Assembly: GCA_026417135.1 (NCBI GenBank)
Contig: JAOADV010000015.1
Span: 1-50,673 of the forward strand
Source: Ignavibacteria bacterium
GTDB taxonomy: Bacteria > Bacteroidota > Ignavibacteria > Kapaibacteriales > UBA2268
DNA: 50,673 nucleotides
Direction: 5' to 3'
Below the pieces are notes generated by a model. That model saw nothing but the letters and a program-made list of their open reading frames with translations, searched no databases and had not been told where the DNA came from. Below are positions 1 to 7,131 of the stretch, piece after piece (position 1 is the first letter of the stretch; every line of letters begins with the position of its first letter). The translations under genes were made by a program, and so were the position numbers.

Positions 1-75
1 TCTCTCAATATATAATAATTGAACAAGTTCTCTTTCGCATTTGGTAAGTAGAACAAAATAATACATTTTTTATCA

Positions 76-83
76 TAAATTTG
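76..83 (+). promoter_or_regulatory. Candidate -7 promoter box TAAATTTG
   Basis: The box matches the Bacteroidota -7 consensus TAnnTTTG and lies 17 nt before the glycosyltransferase ATG at 101. No convincing -33 TTTG is seen at the usual distance. The leader would be very short. Confidence 0.4.
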
Positions 84-100
84 TCAATTTTGTCCGGATT

Positions 101-1567
101 ATGGAGCAAAAAAAGTATTTTTTTTACTTTGTGTTTCTTTTGTCCATTCTGACTATTATCCGAATCATACTTATTCCACAATTTAACTTAGTTCCACAAG
201 AGGCATATTACTGGCTTTTTAGTCAACGTCTTGCTCTAAGCTATTTCGACCACCCACCAATTTGTAGTCATACAATTGCTTTGTTTACAACAATTTTCGG
301 AAATAATGAATTTTCTGTTCGTATAGGAATGATACTTTATTCGATTGGTACGATGGTATATTTGTTTCTTCTTGCCCGTAAGATATTCAACGATTACCGC
401 CTTGCTTTTTGGAGTATAGTTTTCTTGAATTTAACAATTTTTTTTAATATTCATTCGATTGTAGCTACGCCCGATGGACCACTTCTTTTCTTTTGGGCTG
501 GCTCGATGTTCTACTTTTTTAAAGTGTGTTTCGAAGGAAATCACCTTCGAGATTGGCTTCTTGCTGGTATATTCGTCGGGCTTGCTATGAGCAGTAAATA
601 TACTGCAATATTTCTATATCCTTGTTTGGTTCTATTTTTGGTATTGCAAGGCGACATAAAAAGGTTACTGTCATATAAATTTCTTTTATCAATTTTTATT
701 GCATTAGTAGTATTTACTCCAGTTATTTACTGGAATTATCTAAATAATTGGGCTTCCTTTCTATTTCAGAGTGCGGAACGAGCTCGTGGCTTGCGAGGTT
801 TTAGCTTTCATTATTTTTATCAACTTATTGCCAGCCAACTTTTCGAGCTTACGCCATTATTTTTTACCTTGATGTTTGTAGTTTTCTTTAAGAAAGTTTT
901 CGATTTCAACAAGATTACCTCGCAAATGAAGTTTCTCTTGATGTTTTCTTTGCCAATTGTAGTCTTTTTCTTTGGATTAAGCTTTAGAACTTTGGTAAAA
1001 ATGAATTGGATTCTTCCGGCATATCTTCCAATGATTCTGCTTGTTGTAGATTATTGGGAGAGATTAAAGGAAACGGGGCGAACTGTCTTTAAATATGTTG
1101 GTATTCCGACAAGTTTTGTTTTTATTGTTGCAACACTTTTGATTATTCTTGTTCCAATTCTGCCAATTCCCAAAGGGGATACTTGGACTGGATGGAGAGA
1201 AATAGCAACAAAGATATCACACCTAAAACAAGAGTTTGATAGGGAAAAACCTACTTTTATTTTTTCGACTGAATATAAAGTTTCGGCAGAACTTTCTTTT
1301 TACACTCCTTTCAAGGACCAAATATTAGCCGAAAATGTTTATGGCGAAAGGGCTTTGCAATTCGATTATTGGTTCGACCCAAAAGATTTTGCAGGTTGGG
1401 ACGCAATTTTAGTTTTCTCAGATTTTCAGCCTTTTAACAAATTCGACGTATTAAAATTGAACTTTTCTAAGGTAGAGTTTTTCGAAGAATTTAAAATTAT
1501 TCGAAAGGGGAAAGTGTTTCGCACTTTCTATATTTATCGTTGTTATGATTACAAACCGAATTATTAA
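101..1567 (+). CDS. GT39-type membrane glycosyltransferase (ArnT/PMT-like)
   Basis: A 488-residue polytopic membrane protein, probably a lipid-phosphate-sugar-dependent glycosyltransferase of the dolichyl-phosphate-mannose-protein mannosyltransferase superfamily. The N-terminal helix is followed by QEAYYW (33-38) and YFDHPP (48-53). These are the loop motifs of this family, where acidic residues (here E34 and D50) sit at the active site. About ten further hydrophobic segments follow, then a soluble C-terminal tail of roughly 120 residues. Such enzymes move a sugar from an undecaprenyl-phosphate carrier to lipid A, a glycan or a protein on the outer face of the inner membrane. The acceptor cannot be told. 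The next gene, a DprE2-like reductase 47 nt downstream on the same strand, hints at polyprenyl-linked sugar metabolism. The start is ATG 101, without a clear Shine-Dalgarno. Confidence 0.85.
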   Translation: MEQKKYFFYFVFLLSILTIIRIILIPQFNLVPQEAYYWLFSQRLALSYFDHPPICSHTIALFTTIFGNNEFSVRIGMILYSIGTMVYLFLLARKIFNDYRLAFWSIVFLNLTIFFNIHSIVATPDGPLLFFWAGSMFYFFKVCFEGNHLRDWLLAGIFVGLAMSSKYTAIFLYPCLVLFLVLQGDIKRLLSYKFLLSIFIALVVFTPVIYWNYLNNWASFLFQSAERARGLRGFSFHYFYQLIASQLFELTPLFFTLMFVVFFKKVFDFNKITSQMKFLLMFSLPIVVFFFGLSFRTLVKMNWILPAYLPMILLVVDYWERLKETGRTVFKYVGIPTSFVFIVATLLIILVPILPIPKGDTWTGWREIATKISHLKQEFDREKPTFIFSTEYKVSAELSFYTPFKDQILAENVYGERALQFDYWFDPKDFAGWDAILVFSDFQPFNKFDVLKLNFSKVEFFEEFKIIRKGKVFRTFYIYRCYDYKPNY

Positions 1568-1614
1568 ATAATTTTAATTGTTTGATAATTGTGTTTGCTT
1601 TAAATTAGTTATTT

Positions 1615-2352
1615 ATGGAAAAAATATTAGTCTTAGGTGCATATTCGGGTATTGCTCAGCAAGTTTTGTATAACTTTGCAAAGGAAGGTCCTTTTTTCTT
1701 TTTGGTTGGTAAAGATTACGAAAAGTTGAAAATCGTAGGGGACCATTTGAAAGTTCTTGGAGCAAATTCTGTACATCTTGAACCTTTCGATATGAACAAG
1801 TTGGAATCTCACGAAGAGCTTTTTGCAAAATCCCTCTCTGTTATGGGGTCCGTCGATATTTTATTTATTTCTTATGGGATTCTTTCAAAACAAAGTGAAG
1901 TGGAAAGGAATACCAATCAACTTTTAGAGAATTATTTCACAAATGCTATCAGTGTTGTTCATTTCATTTCGAAGGTTTTGGGGTATTTTAGAGCACGAAA
2001 TGAAGGAACTATTGCCGTTGTTACATCGGTTGCTGGTGAAAGAGGACGAAAAAGTAATTTCTATTACGCTTCTGCTAAATCTTCTGTAGATGTGTTTTTA
2101 CAGGGTCTTCGGCATAGCCTTTCGAACACAAATGTTTCAGTCGTAACAATAAAGCCCGGAGTTGTAGATACACCTATGACACGCGAATTGGAGCGAAAGT
2201 TCCTTGTGGCTTCGAGCAAAAAGGTCGGGAAGGATATTTATGATGCTATTAAAAGTAAGAAAAAGTTAGTTTATACACCTTGGTACTGGCGTTATATTAT
2301 GTTGGTTATTCGAAACTTACCCGATTTTATTTTCAATAAGTTAGATATTTAG
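1615..2352 (+). CDS. Short-chain dehydrogenase/reductase, DprE2-like
   Basis: A 245-residue SDR enzyme. The Rossmann motif GAYSGIA (8-14) binds NAD(P)H. The catalytic set is S138, Y151 and K155, with the PG motif at 181-182 after the sixth strand. The C-terminal stretch around YTPWYW and the final hydrophobic NLPDFIF segment resembles the decaprenylphosphoryl-ribose 2'-keto reductase (DprE2) branch, which finishes epimerisation of polyprenyl-phosphate-linked pentoses. That branch assignment is by remembered motif similarity and is less certain than the SDR call. In the classical pathway DprE2 works with an FAD oxidase, DprE1; none is visible here. The gene follows the GT39 gene by 47 nt and may share its transcript. 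Confidence 0.8.
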   Translation: MEKILVLGAYSGIAQQVLYNFAKEGPFFFLVGKDYEKLKIVGDHLKVLGANSVHLEPFDMNKLESHEELFAKSLSVMGSVDILFISYGILSKQSEVERNTNQLLENYFTNAISVVHFISKVLGYFRARNEGTIAVVTSVAGERGRKSNFYYASAKSSVDVFLQGLRHSLSNTNVSVVTIKPGVVDTPMTRELERKFLVASSKKVGKDIYDAIKSKKKLVYTPWYWRYIMLVIRNLPDFIFNKLDI

Positions 2353-2424
2353 GCTTTGAGTTCAAGCTTTTGCAGGTTGCAAATTGGGAGTTAGGGTGAA
2401 AAATGAATTTTCTATAGAACTTGA

Positions 2425-2456
2425 TTTGTGGATTAGATAATTTTATAATAAATTTC
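2425..2456 (+). promoter_or_regulatory. Candidate promoter TTTG-N20-TAAATTTC
   Basis: TTTG (2425-2428), 20 nt, then TAAATTTC (2449-2456), one mismatch from TAnnTTTG. It ends 27 nt before the lytic transglycosylase ATG at 2484. This is one of only two sites here with both the -33 and -7 elements at suitable spacing. Confidence 0.45.
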
Positions 2457-2483
2457 GTAGTTTAGAAAAAAATTGGGGGGCAA

Positions 2484-4838
2484 ATGAATTTCGAAAACAA
2501 AAGACAAAAAAATAACTATTGCTTTTATTTCGTTAAGGCTTACTTTGGTTTTCCTATGGTTCTATTTTTTTTCATTCTAGCATTTCAAATTAGTTTATTT
2601 GTAGATATATTTGCCCAAACTACGAACAAATCCAAACAAGTTAGAATCTTTCCCGATGAGTATTCAGAATTGGACGATGTACCTATAAGTTCGAAAAACG
2701 ACGACCCTTTTATTCTTAAAACTCTTGAAAGGGCAAGAGTCCGTTACTTACGCGGGCTTTCTTTCATTGAAAAAAACGATACAGTTCGTGCTGCCGAGAA
2801 TTTCGAGATGGCTATCGACATTTTAAATTCAATTTCTTCCTATCCCAATATAAATTCAAACAAGGATTATACAGAGTTAATTCAAGCAATACTGGAGGAT
2901 TACGAAAAATACATTCAAAATATTGATAAACTTAACGAAAATTCTTCCTTATACATACTTCGAGAAGCATTGACGAAGGAATTGGACCTTGCATATAAGT
3001 CGTCTAAAATTAAAATGTCGACGATACAACAAGTGAAATCTGATACAACTTACAAAACCAGTGCTAAATCTACTTACACTATTCCAATGGACGATAACGA
3101 GTATGTCAAAAGAAGTATAGAATTTCTTACTCAGAAACCTATTGGAAGGAAGTTCGTTCGAACAAGCCTTGCACGAAGTACTCTGTGGGGGAATTTGATA
3201 AAACAAATAATATTAGAAGAGGAAATGCCGTTGGAACTGTTTTATCTTGCTATGGTAGAAAGTGGTTTTAATCCATTTGCAGTATCACGAGCGAAAGCTG
3301 TTGGAATTTGGCAATTTATAAGTTCCACTGGCCAACTTTATAATTTAAATTCTAATGGTATACCTTGGATTGACGAAAGGCGCGACCCAATTAAATCAAC
3401 TCGTGCTGCAATGAGGCACTTAAAGGATTTATTCAACGAATTAGGAGATTGGCATCTTGCTATTGCTGCATATAATTGTGGTATAAATTGTGTTCGTAAA
3501 GCAATTGAACGACTAAATCAACCCGACCAAGTGAATTTTTGGAACGTAATGCCTTTTTTACCTCGCGAAACCCGAAACTATGTTCCGCTTTTTATTGCTA
3601 CCGTAAAGGTTGTAGAGAACTTAGAAGAATATGGATTTAATAAATCCGAAATGGAATTTTTACCAGAAATTAAGTTCGATAAATATGTTTTGAACGAACC
3701 TGTAAGTCTTTCTGCTATTGCTAAATGTGCCAACACAACTGTCGAAAGAATAAAGGAATATAATCCAGAATTGTTGTTTTCATTTACTCCTTCGATACCT
3801 TCGGGATATGAAATTAGGATACCGTACGGTACTCGTCAAATTTTTTTAGCAAATTATCTTAATTTAACTCCGGAGGAAAAACAGCCGGTTTTTACTTATC
3901 GTGTCGAACGTAAAGAAACAATTTCATCGATAGCCGAAAAGTTCAATCTCAATCCAAACGAATTACTGCTTGTAAACAATCTTGCTTCCACTTCAAAAAA
4001 ACTTCCAGTCGGTACTAAATTAAAAATTCCAATAGTTGCTTATAATTCAACAACAGAAGAAAACCAAATATCGACCCCAGAAACACAAATGAGTAAAATC
4101 AACGATTCCAAAAAAGATTCGCAGACAAATAAATTCACCTCTGAATATCAATCCAATCCAGCTTTCGAATTCAAAGAAAATAGAACGACTGTCAGATATA
4201 TCGTAAAAGAGAACGAAACGCTCGAATATGTTGCCTTAAAGTTTAAAATTCCAGCCGATAGCTTAATTGTTTGGAATGAGTTAAAAAGTCCCAGAATTCG
4301 CGAAGGACAAATATTAAGAATTTTTGTTGACGATATGTCTGAAAGTACTAAGATTTCGAATCGAGCCGATGATAGGTTGGGGAATGTTTCGACTAATGGA
4401 ACTTCGCAAAATTCTTTTACTAATCTTGAACGAAATGTTACCGACGATAAGACTAATTCGCCAAATCTAAACCAACCTGTATTTTCGCATATTGTTAGAC
4501 GAGGCGAAACACTCGAAGAAATTGCAAAAAGGTATAAAGTTGATGTCGAAATGATTTTAGAGGCAAATCCAAGGTTACGTAATAGAAAAGATAATATCTT
4601 GGCTGGAGAAAGAATTGAAATTCCAGGCAAAGCAACTTCGGCAACCACATCTTCGCCTAAGCAAAGCAAGAAAGAAAGAGCTCGAGATACAAAAGGAAAA
4701 TACCACTTAGTTCGCAAAGGCGATACCCTTTCGGACATAGCAACAAAGTATGGGCTGACTTTTTCTGAGATTAAAGCTTTGAACCCAAAAATAAATCCAA
4801 ATCGCTTAAAGGTCGGACAAAAAATAAAAATTCAATAA
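2484..4838 (+). CDS. mltD: Membrane-bound lytic murein transglycosylase D-like, multi-LysM
   Basis: A 784-residue protein with a charged N-terminus and a hydrophobic segment at about 20-45 that anchors or exports it. A charged linker follows, then an SLT domain from about 225 to 375. Its catalytic glutamate is E259 in MVESGFNP, followed by the GIWQF and IAAYNCG motifs typical of MltD. A degenerate LysM-like segment at about 405-450 is followed by four clearer LysM modules near 470-518, 568-612, 668-712 and 738-784, separated by Ser/Asn/Thr-rich linkers. It should cleave glycan strands to 1,6-anhydro-muropeptides in the periplasm, held to peptidoglycan by LysM. Escherichia coli MltD is shorter with fewer LysM repeats. 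The start ATG 2484 is preceded by a G-rich GGGGGG stretch acting as ribosome site. Confidence 0.92.
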   Translation: MNFENKRQKNNYCFYFVKAYFGFPMVLFFFILAFQISLFVDIFAQTTNKSKQVRIFPDEYSELDDVPISSKNDDPFILKTLERARVRYLRGLSFIEKNDTVRAAENFEMAIDILNSISSYPNINSNKDYTELIQAILEDYEKYIQNIDKLNENSSLYILREALTKELDLAYKSSKIKMSTIQQVKSDTTYKTSAKSTYTIPMDDNEYVKRSIEFLTQKPIGRKFVRTSLARSTLWGNLIKQIILEEEMPLELFYLAMVESGFNPFAVSRAKAVGIWQFISSTGQLYNLNSNGIPWIDERRDPIKSTRAAMRHLKDLFNELGDWHLAIAAYNCGINCVRKAIERLNQPDQVNFWNVMPFLPRETRNYVPLFIATVKVVENLEEYGFNKSEMEFLPEIKFDKYVLNEPVSLSAIAKCANTTVERIKEYNPELLFSFTPSIPSGYEIRIPYGTRQIFLANYLNLTPEEKQPVFTYRVERKETISSIAEKFNLNPNELLLVNNLASTSKKLPVGTKLKIPIVAYNSTTEENQISTPETQMSKINDSKKDSQTNKFTSEYQSNPAFEFKENRTTVRYIVKENETLEYVALKFKIPADSLIVWNELKSPRIREGQILRIFVDDMSESTKISNRADDRLGNVSTNGTSQNSFTNLERNVTDDKTNSPNLNQPVFSHIVRRGETLEEIAKRYKVDVEMILEANPRLRNRKDNILAGERIEIPGKATSATTSSPKQSKKERARDTKGKYHLVRKGDTLSDIATKYGLTFSEIKALNPKINPNRLKVGQKIKIQ

Positions 4839-4862
4839 ATTTTTGTCGAATTTTGAACTTGT

Positions 4863-5414
4863 ATGCAAAATTGGTCAATAATGGACCGTGAAAAATTGGG
4901 AAAAGAAATTTTTAGCTTATCACTTTTGAAAGGTGAGTTCAAACTTCGTTCCGGGAAAGTGAGTAATGAGTATTTCGATAAATATCAATTCGAAAGTAGG
5001 CCAGAGGTATTGCAAAATATTGTGGAACATTTGATACCATTGCTCCCAGAAAATTTTGATGTGCTTGCTGGCTTAGAAATTGGCGGAATTCCACTTGCCA
5101 CTGCACTCTCGATGAGAATTAATAAACCGGTAATTTTTGTTAGAAAGAAAGCAAAGGAGTATGGTACAAGGCGGCTGGCAGAAGGTATAGATTTTTCCAA
5201 TAAAACTTTGGTTGTTATCGAAGATGTTGTAACAAGTGGTGGGCAAGTAGCCGAAAGTATTAAGGAGCTTCGTAGATTAGGTGCAATTTGTAGTCTTGCT
5301 TTGTGTGTTATCGATAGAGAAGAAGGTGGAATTGACAATCTCGCCAGAATAGGTGTCGAGCTTCGCCCATTATTTTCGATGAGCGAGTTGAAAAAGCTTG
5401 CCGATGAGTTGTAA
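4863..5414 (+). CDS. pyrE: Orotate phosphoribosyltransferase
   Basis: A 183-residue type I phosphoribosyltransferase that converts orotate and PRPP to orotidine 5'-monophosphate, the fifth step of pyrimidine synthesis, in the cytosol. The PRPP-binding signature VVIEDVVTSGGQ lies near 119-130, and the earlier GLEIGGIPLA and FVRKKAKEYG segments are family landmarks. It lies 24 nt after mltD on the same strand; no other pyrimidine gene is in the window. Two in-frame starts exist, ATG 4863 and ATG 4881. The later one would give 177 residues, and neither has a visible Shine-Dalgarno. Confidence 0.93.
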   Translation: MQNWSIMDREKLGKEIFSLSLLKGEFKLRSGKVSNEYFDKYQFESRPEVLQNIVEHLIPLLPENFDVLAGLEIGGIPLATALSMRINKPVIFVRKKAKEYGTRRLAEGIDFSNKTLVVIEDVVTSGGQVAESIKELRRLGAICSLALCVIDREEGGIDNLARIGVELRPLFSMSELKKLADEL

Positions 5415-5649
5415 AAGCTTTCGTATAAAACAAGATAGTGAAAAGTAATTAGCTCTTGTCTTCTTTTTAAATAAAGTATCTTATTGTTTAGATTGGACCT
5501 ATTTCTTTTTTTTGACCTTGCTATATTTTTGTTGTTCTTTCAAATATAATCATCTACTTGTCGATATCTTGTAAAAATTTAAAGCAAATTTCGAAATTTA
5601 ACTTGGCACAAGAATTGTTGTTTTCATCTCTTTGGATGACTCTTTTTGT

Positions 5650-7035
5650 ATGAAATTGTTGATATACATATTCTGTTTGATTGTATTTGTCCAAAATTTG
5701 TTTGGGCAAGAAATTCTGCTAATCCGAACCGATGTTGATTCAAATCGTAGAAATTTTGTAACTGCAACATATAATTTCTCTTTAAAAGTCGTTGTTAAAA
5801 ATGTTAAAAGATGTACAGGGGTTTCCTTTGTACTTCGTCACAATCAAAACGAGTATGTTAGATTTTCGAATTATCGCGCTTTACCGTTCTCCAAGAATGG
5901 GTCAGTTTTTGTCTACCCTTTATACAATTCTGTTGATGGGTTTGCAAGAGTTTATGCTGGTATTCTCAATGGCGATACAATTGGTGGGCTTGGAGTTGAC
6001 AACCCAGAGGTGATAGAGTTTGAATTTAGTGTCTTTCCAGATGCACCAAGCAACGATATTTTAGAATTTGTTGTCGAGGATGCCGAAGCAGTCTTTACTG
6101 ACGATTCTATTGGTGCTTTGAAAAAATTACGGAGTGTTGTTTATCGGTATAGGATACATGGCTTCGTTAATGTTTGGCCTGGGGATACTGATAATGATGG
6201 AATAGTTGGGGTAAAAGATGTATCCAAAATTGGTCTTTTTCTTGGTTATGGGTCAAGAAAAGGAAATTTTCGCGCTTTTCGAAGAGAAAATGCCTCGACT
6301 TTTTGGATGCCTCAAATTTGCTTGGGTTGGGACAGTCTCGAAGTAACTTATGCTGATTGCGATGGAGATGGTGAAGTTACATTAAATGATATGCTTGTTA
6401 TTCCTTTAAATTTTGGGAAAACTCAAAGTGGCTTGTTATTATTCAATTTCGACAATAAGGTTGAAGATAAAATTACCATTGCTGAATTAGCCGATAACAA
6501 TATTCCACTTAAATTGTTAGCTAATGAAGAAGTAGTTGGTTTCGTATGCGATTTACCTTGTTCATCGATGATGCCTGGTGCAAAATTTACCCAAAATAAT
6601 TTCTTTTCCGACAAAGTCTTCTTCTACAACAACAAAACTGATTCGAGTTTACAATTATTTGTCGGCTCGTTTTCTAATAATAATTCCTTAAACAATACAA
6701 TTTTATATTATTCAAATCGGGAAATTGTAATATGGGGAAAGGCTATTACCAGCTATGGTAAAATTGTCGATGCTTGCCTTGCTCCCGTAAAATCCTTTAG
6801 TTATTTAACCGAGTCGAGCATAGATTCTTTCGACGAGGCATTTAATAAAATTGAATTTCCTAATATATTCGTTTTCTACAATTACTTGGGCAAGGAAATA
6901 GAACGTTTAATGGTAAGTAATGTTACGGAAATCATTGGTTTTTACGAGAAACTTCCGAGCGGAGTTTATTTTATCATCATTTTGGACCAAGACAAAAAAG
7001 GAATAATAAATAAGCCTATCAAAATAATTAAGTAA
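5650..7035 (+). CDS. Secreted protein: cohesin-like domain, dockerin-like Ca2+ loops, sorting domain
   Basis: About 461 residues if it starts at ATG 5650. The upstream in-frame ATG 5632 would put two aspartates before the signal peptide. Residues 1-20 form a signal peptide ending FGQ. Residues 25-165 look like a cohesin/carbohydrate-binding-type beta sandwich. A dockerin-like pair follows: D179-T-D181-N-D183-G and D236-C-D238-G-D240-G, each with the DxDxDG calcium-loop pattern. The last 80 residues (YNYLGKEIE ... LPSGVYFI) match a type A C-terminal sorting domain for type IX secretion. It is therefore probably exported to the cell surface. No enzymatic motif is seen. Dockerin-like doublets of this kind are, as I recall, frequent in Ignavibacteria-type genomes, where their partners are unknown. 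The gene is about 235 nt downstream of pyrE and is probably a separate unit. Confidence 0.75.
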   Translation: MKLLIYIFCLIVFVQNLFGQEILLIRTDVDSNRRNFVTATYNFSLKVVVKNVKRCTGVSFVLRHNQNEYVRFSNYRALPFSKNGSVFVYPLYNSVDGFARVYAGILNGDTIGGLGVDNPEVIEFEFSVFPDAPSNDILEFVVEDAEAVFTDDSIGALKKLRSVVYRYRIHGFVNVWPGDTDNDGIVGVKDVSKIGLFLGYGSRKGNFRAFRRENASTFWMPQICLGWDSLEVTYADCDGDGEVTLNDMLVIPLNFGKTQSGLLLFNFDNKVEDKITIAELADNNIPLKLLANEEVVGFVCDLPCSSMMPGAKFTQNNFFSDKVFFYNNKTDSSLQLFVGSFSNNNSLNNTILYYSNREIVIWGKAITSYGKIVDACLAPVKSFSYLTESSIDSFDEAFNKIEFPNIFVFYNYLGKEIERLMVSNVTEIIGFYEKLPSGVYFIIILDQDKKGIINKPIKIIK

Positions 7036-7113
7036 GAAAGTTTCAGTTTAAATCTTGTCGGAATCCTTTTGTCAATTATAATTAAACAGTTTTCTTTCGT
7101 CTATAATCTTTTT

Positions 7114-7131
7114 GAAGATGAAGATGAAGAT
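7114..7131 (+). repeat. Hexanucleotide tandem repeat (GAAGAT)x3 carrying tandem ATGs
   Basis: Three exact copies of GAAGAT followed by GAAAAA. Each copy creates an in-frame ATG (7118, 7124, 7130), and TTG 7112 is also in frame, so the TonB receptor begins with Met-Lys repeats. The unit length is a multiple of three, so copy-number change would not shift the frame. Confidence 0.9.

Noticed and set aside
4148-4738. 196-codon minus-strand frame inside mltD
   Set aside because: A shadow of the LysM-rich part of mltD with Ser/Leu-rich composition and no homology signs.
5430-5459. ACAAGA/TCTTGT inverted repeat after pyrE
   Set aside because: Six base pairs with an 18-nt loop and only a broken T run; too weak to call a terminator.
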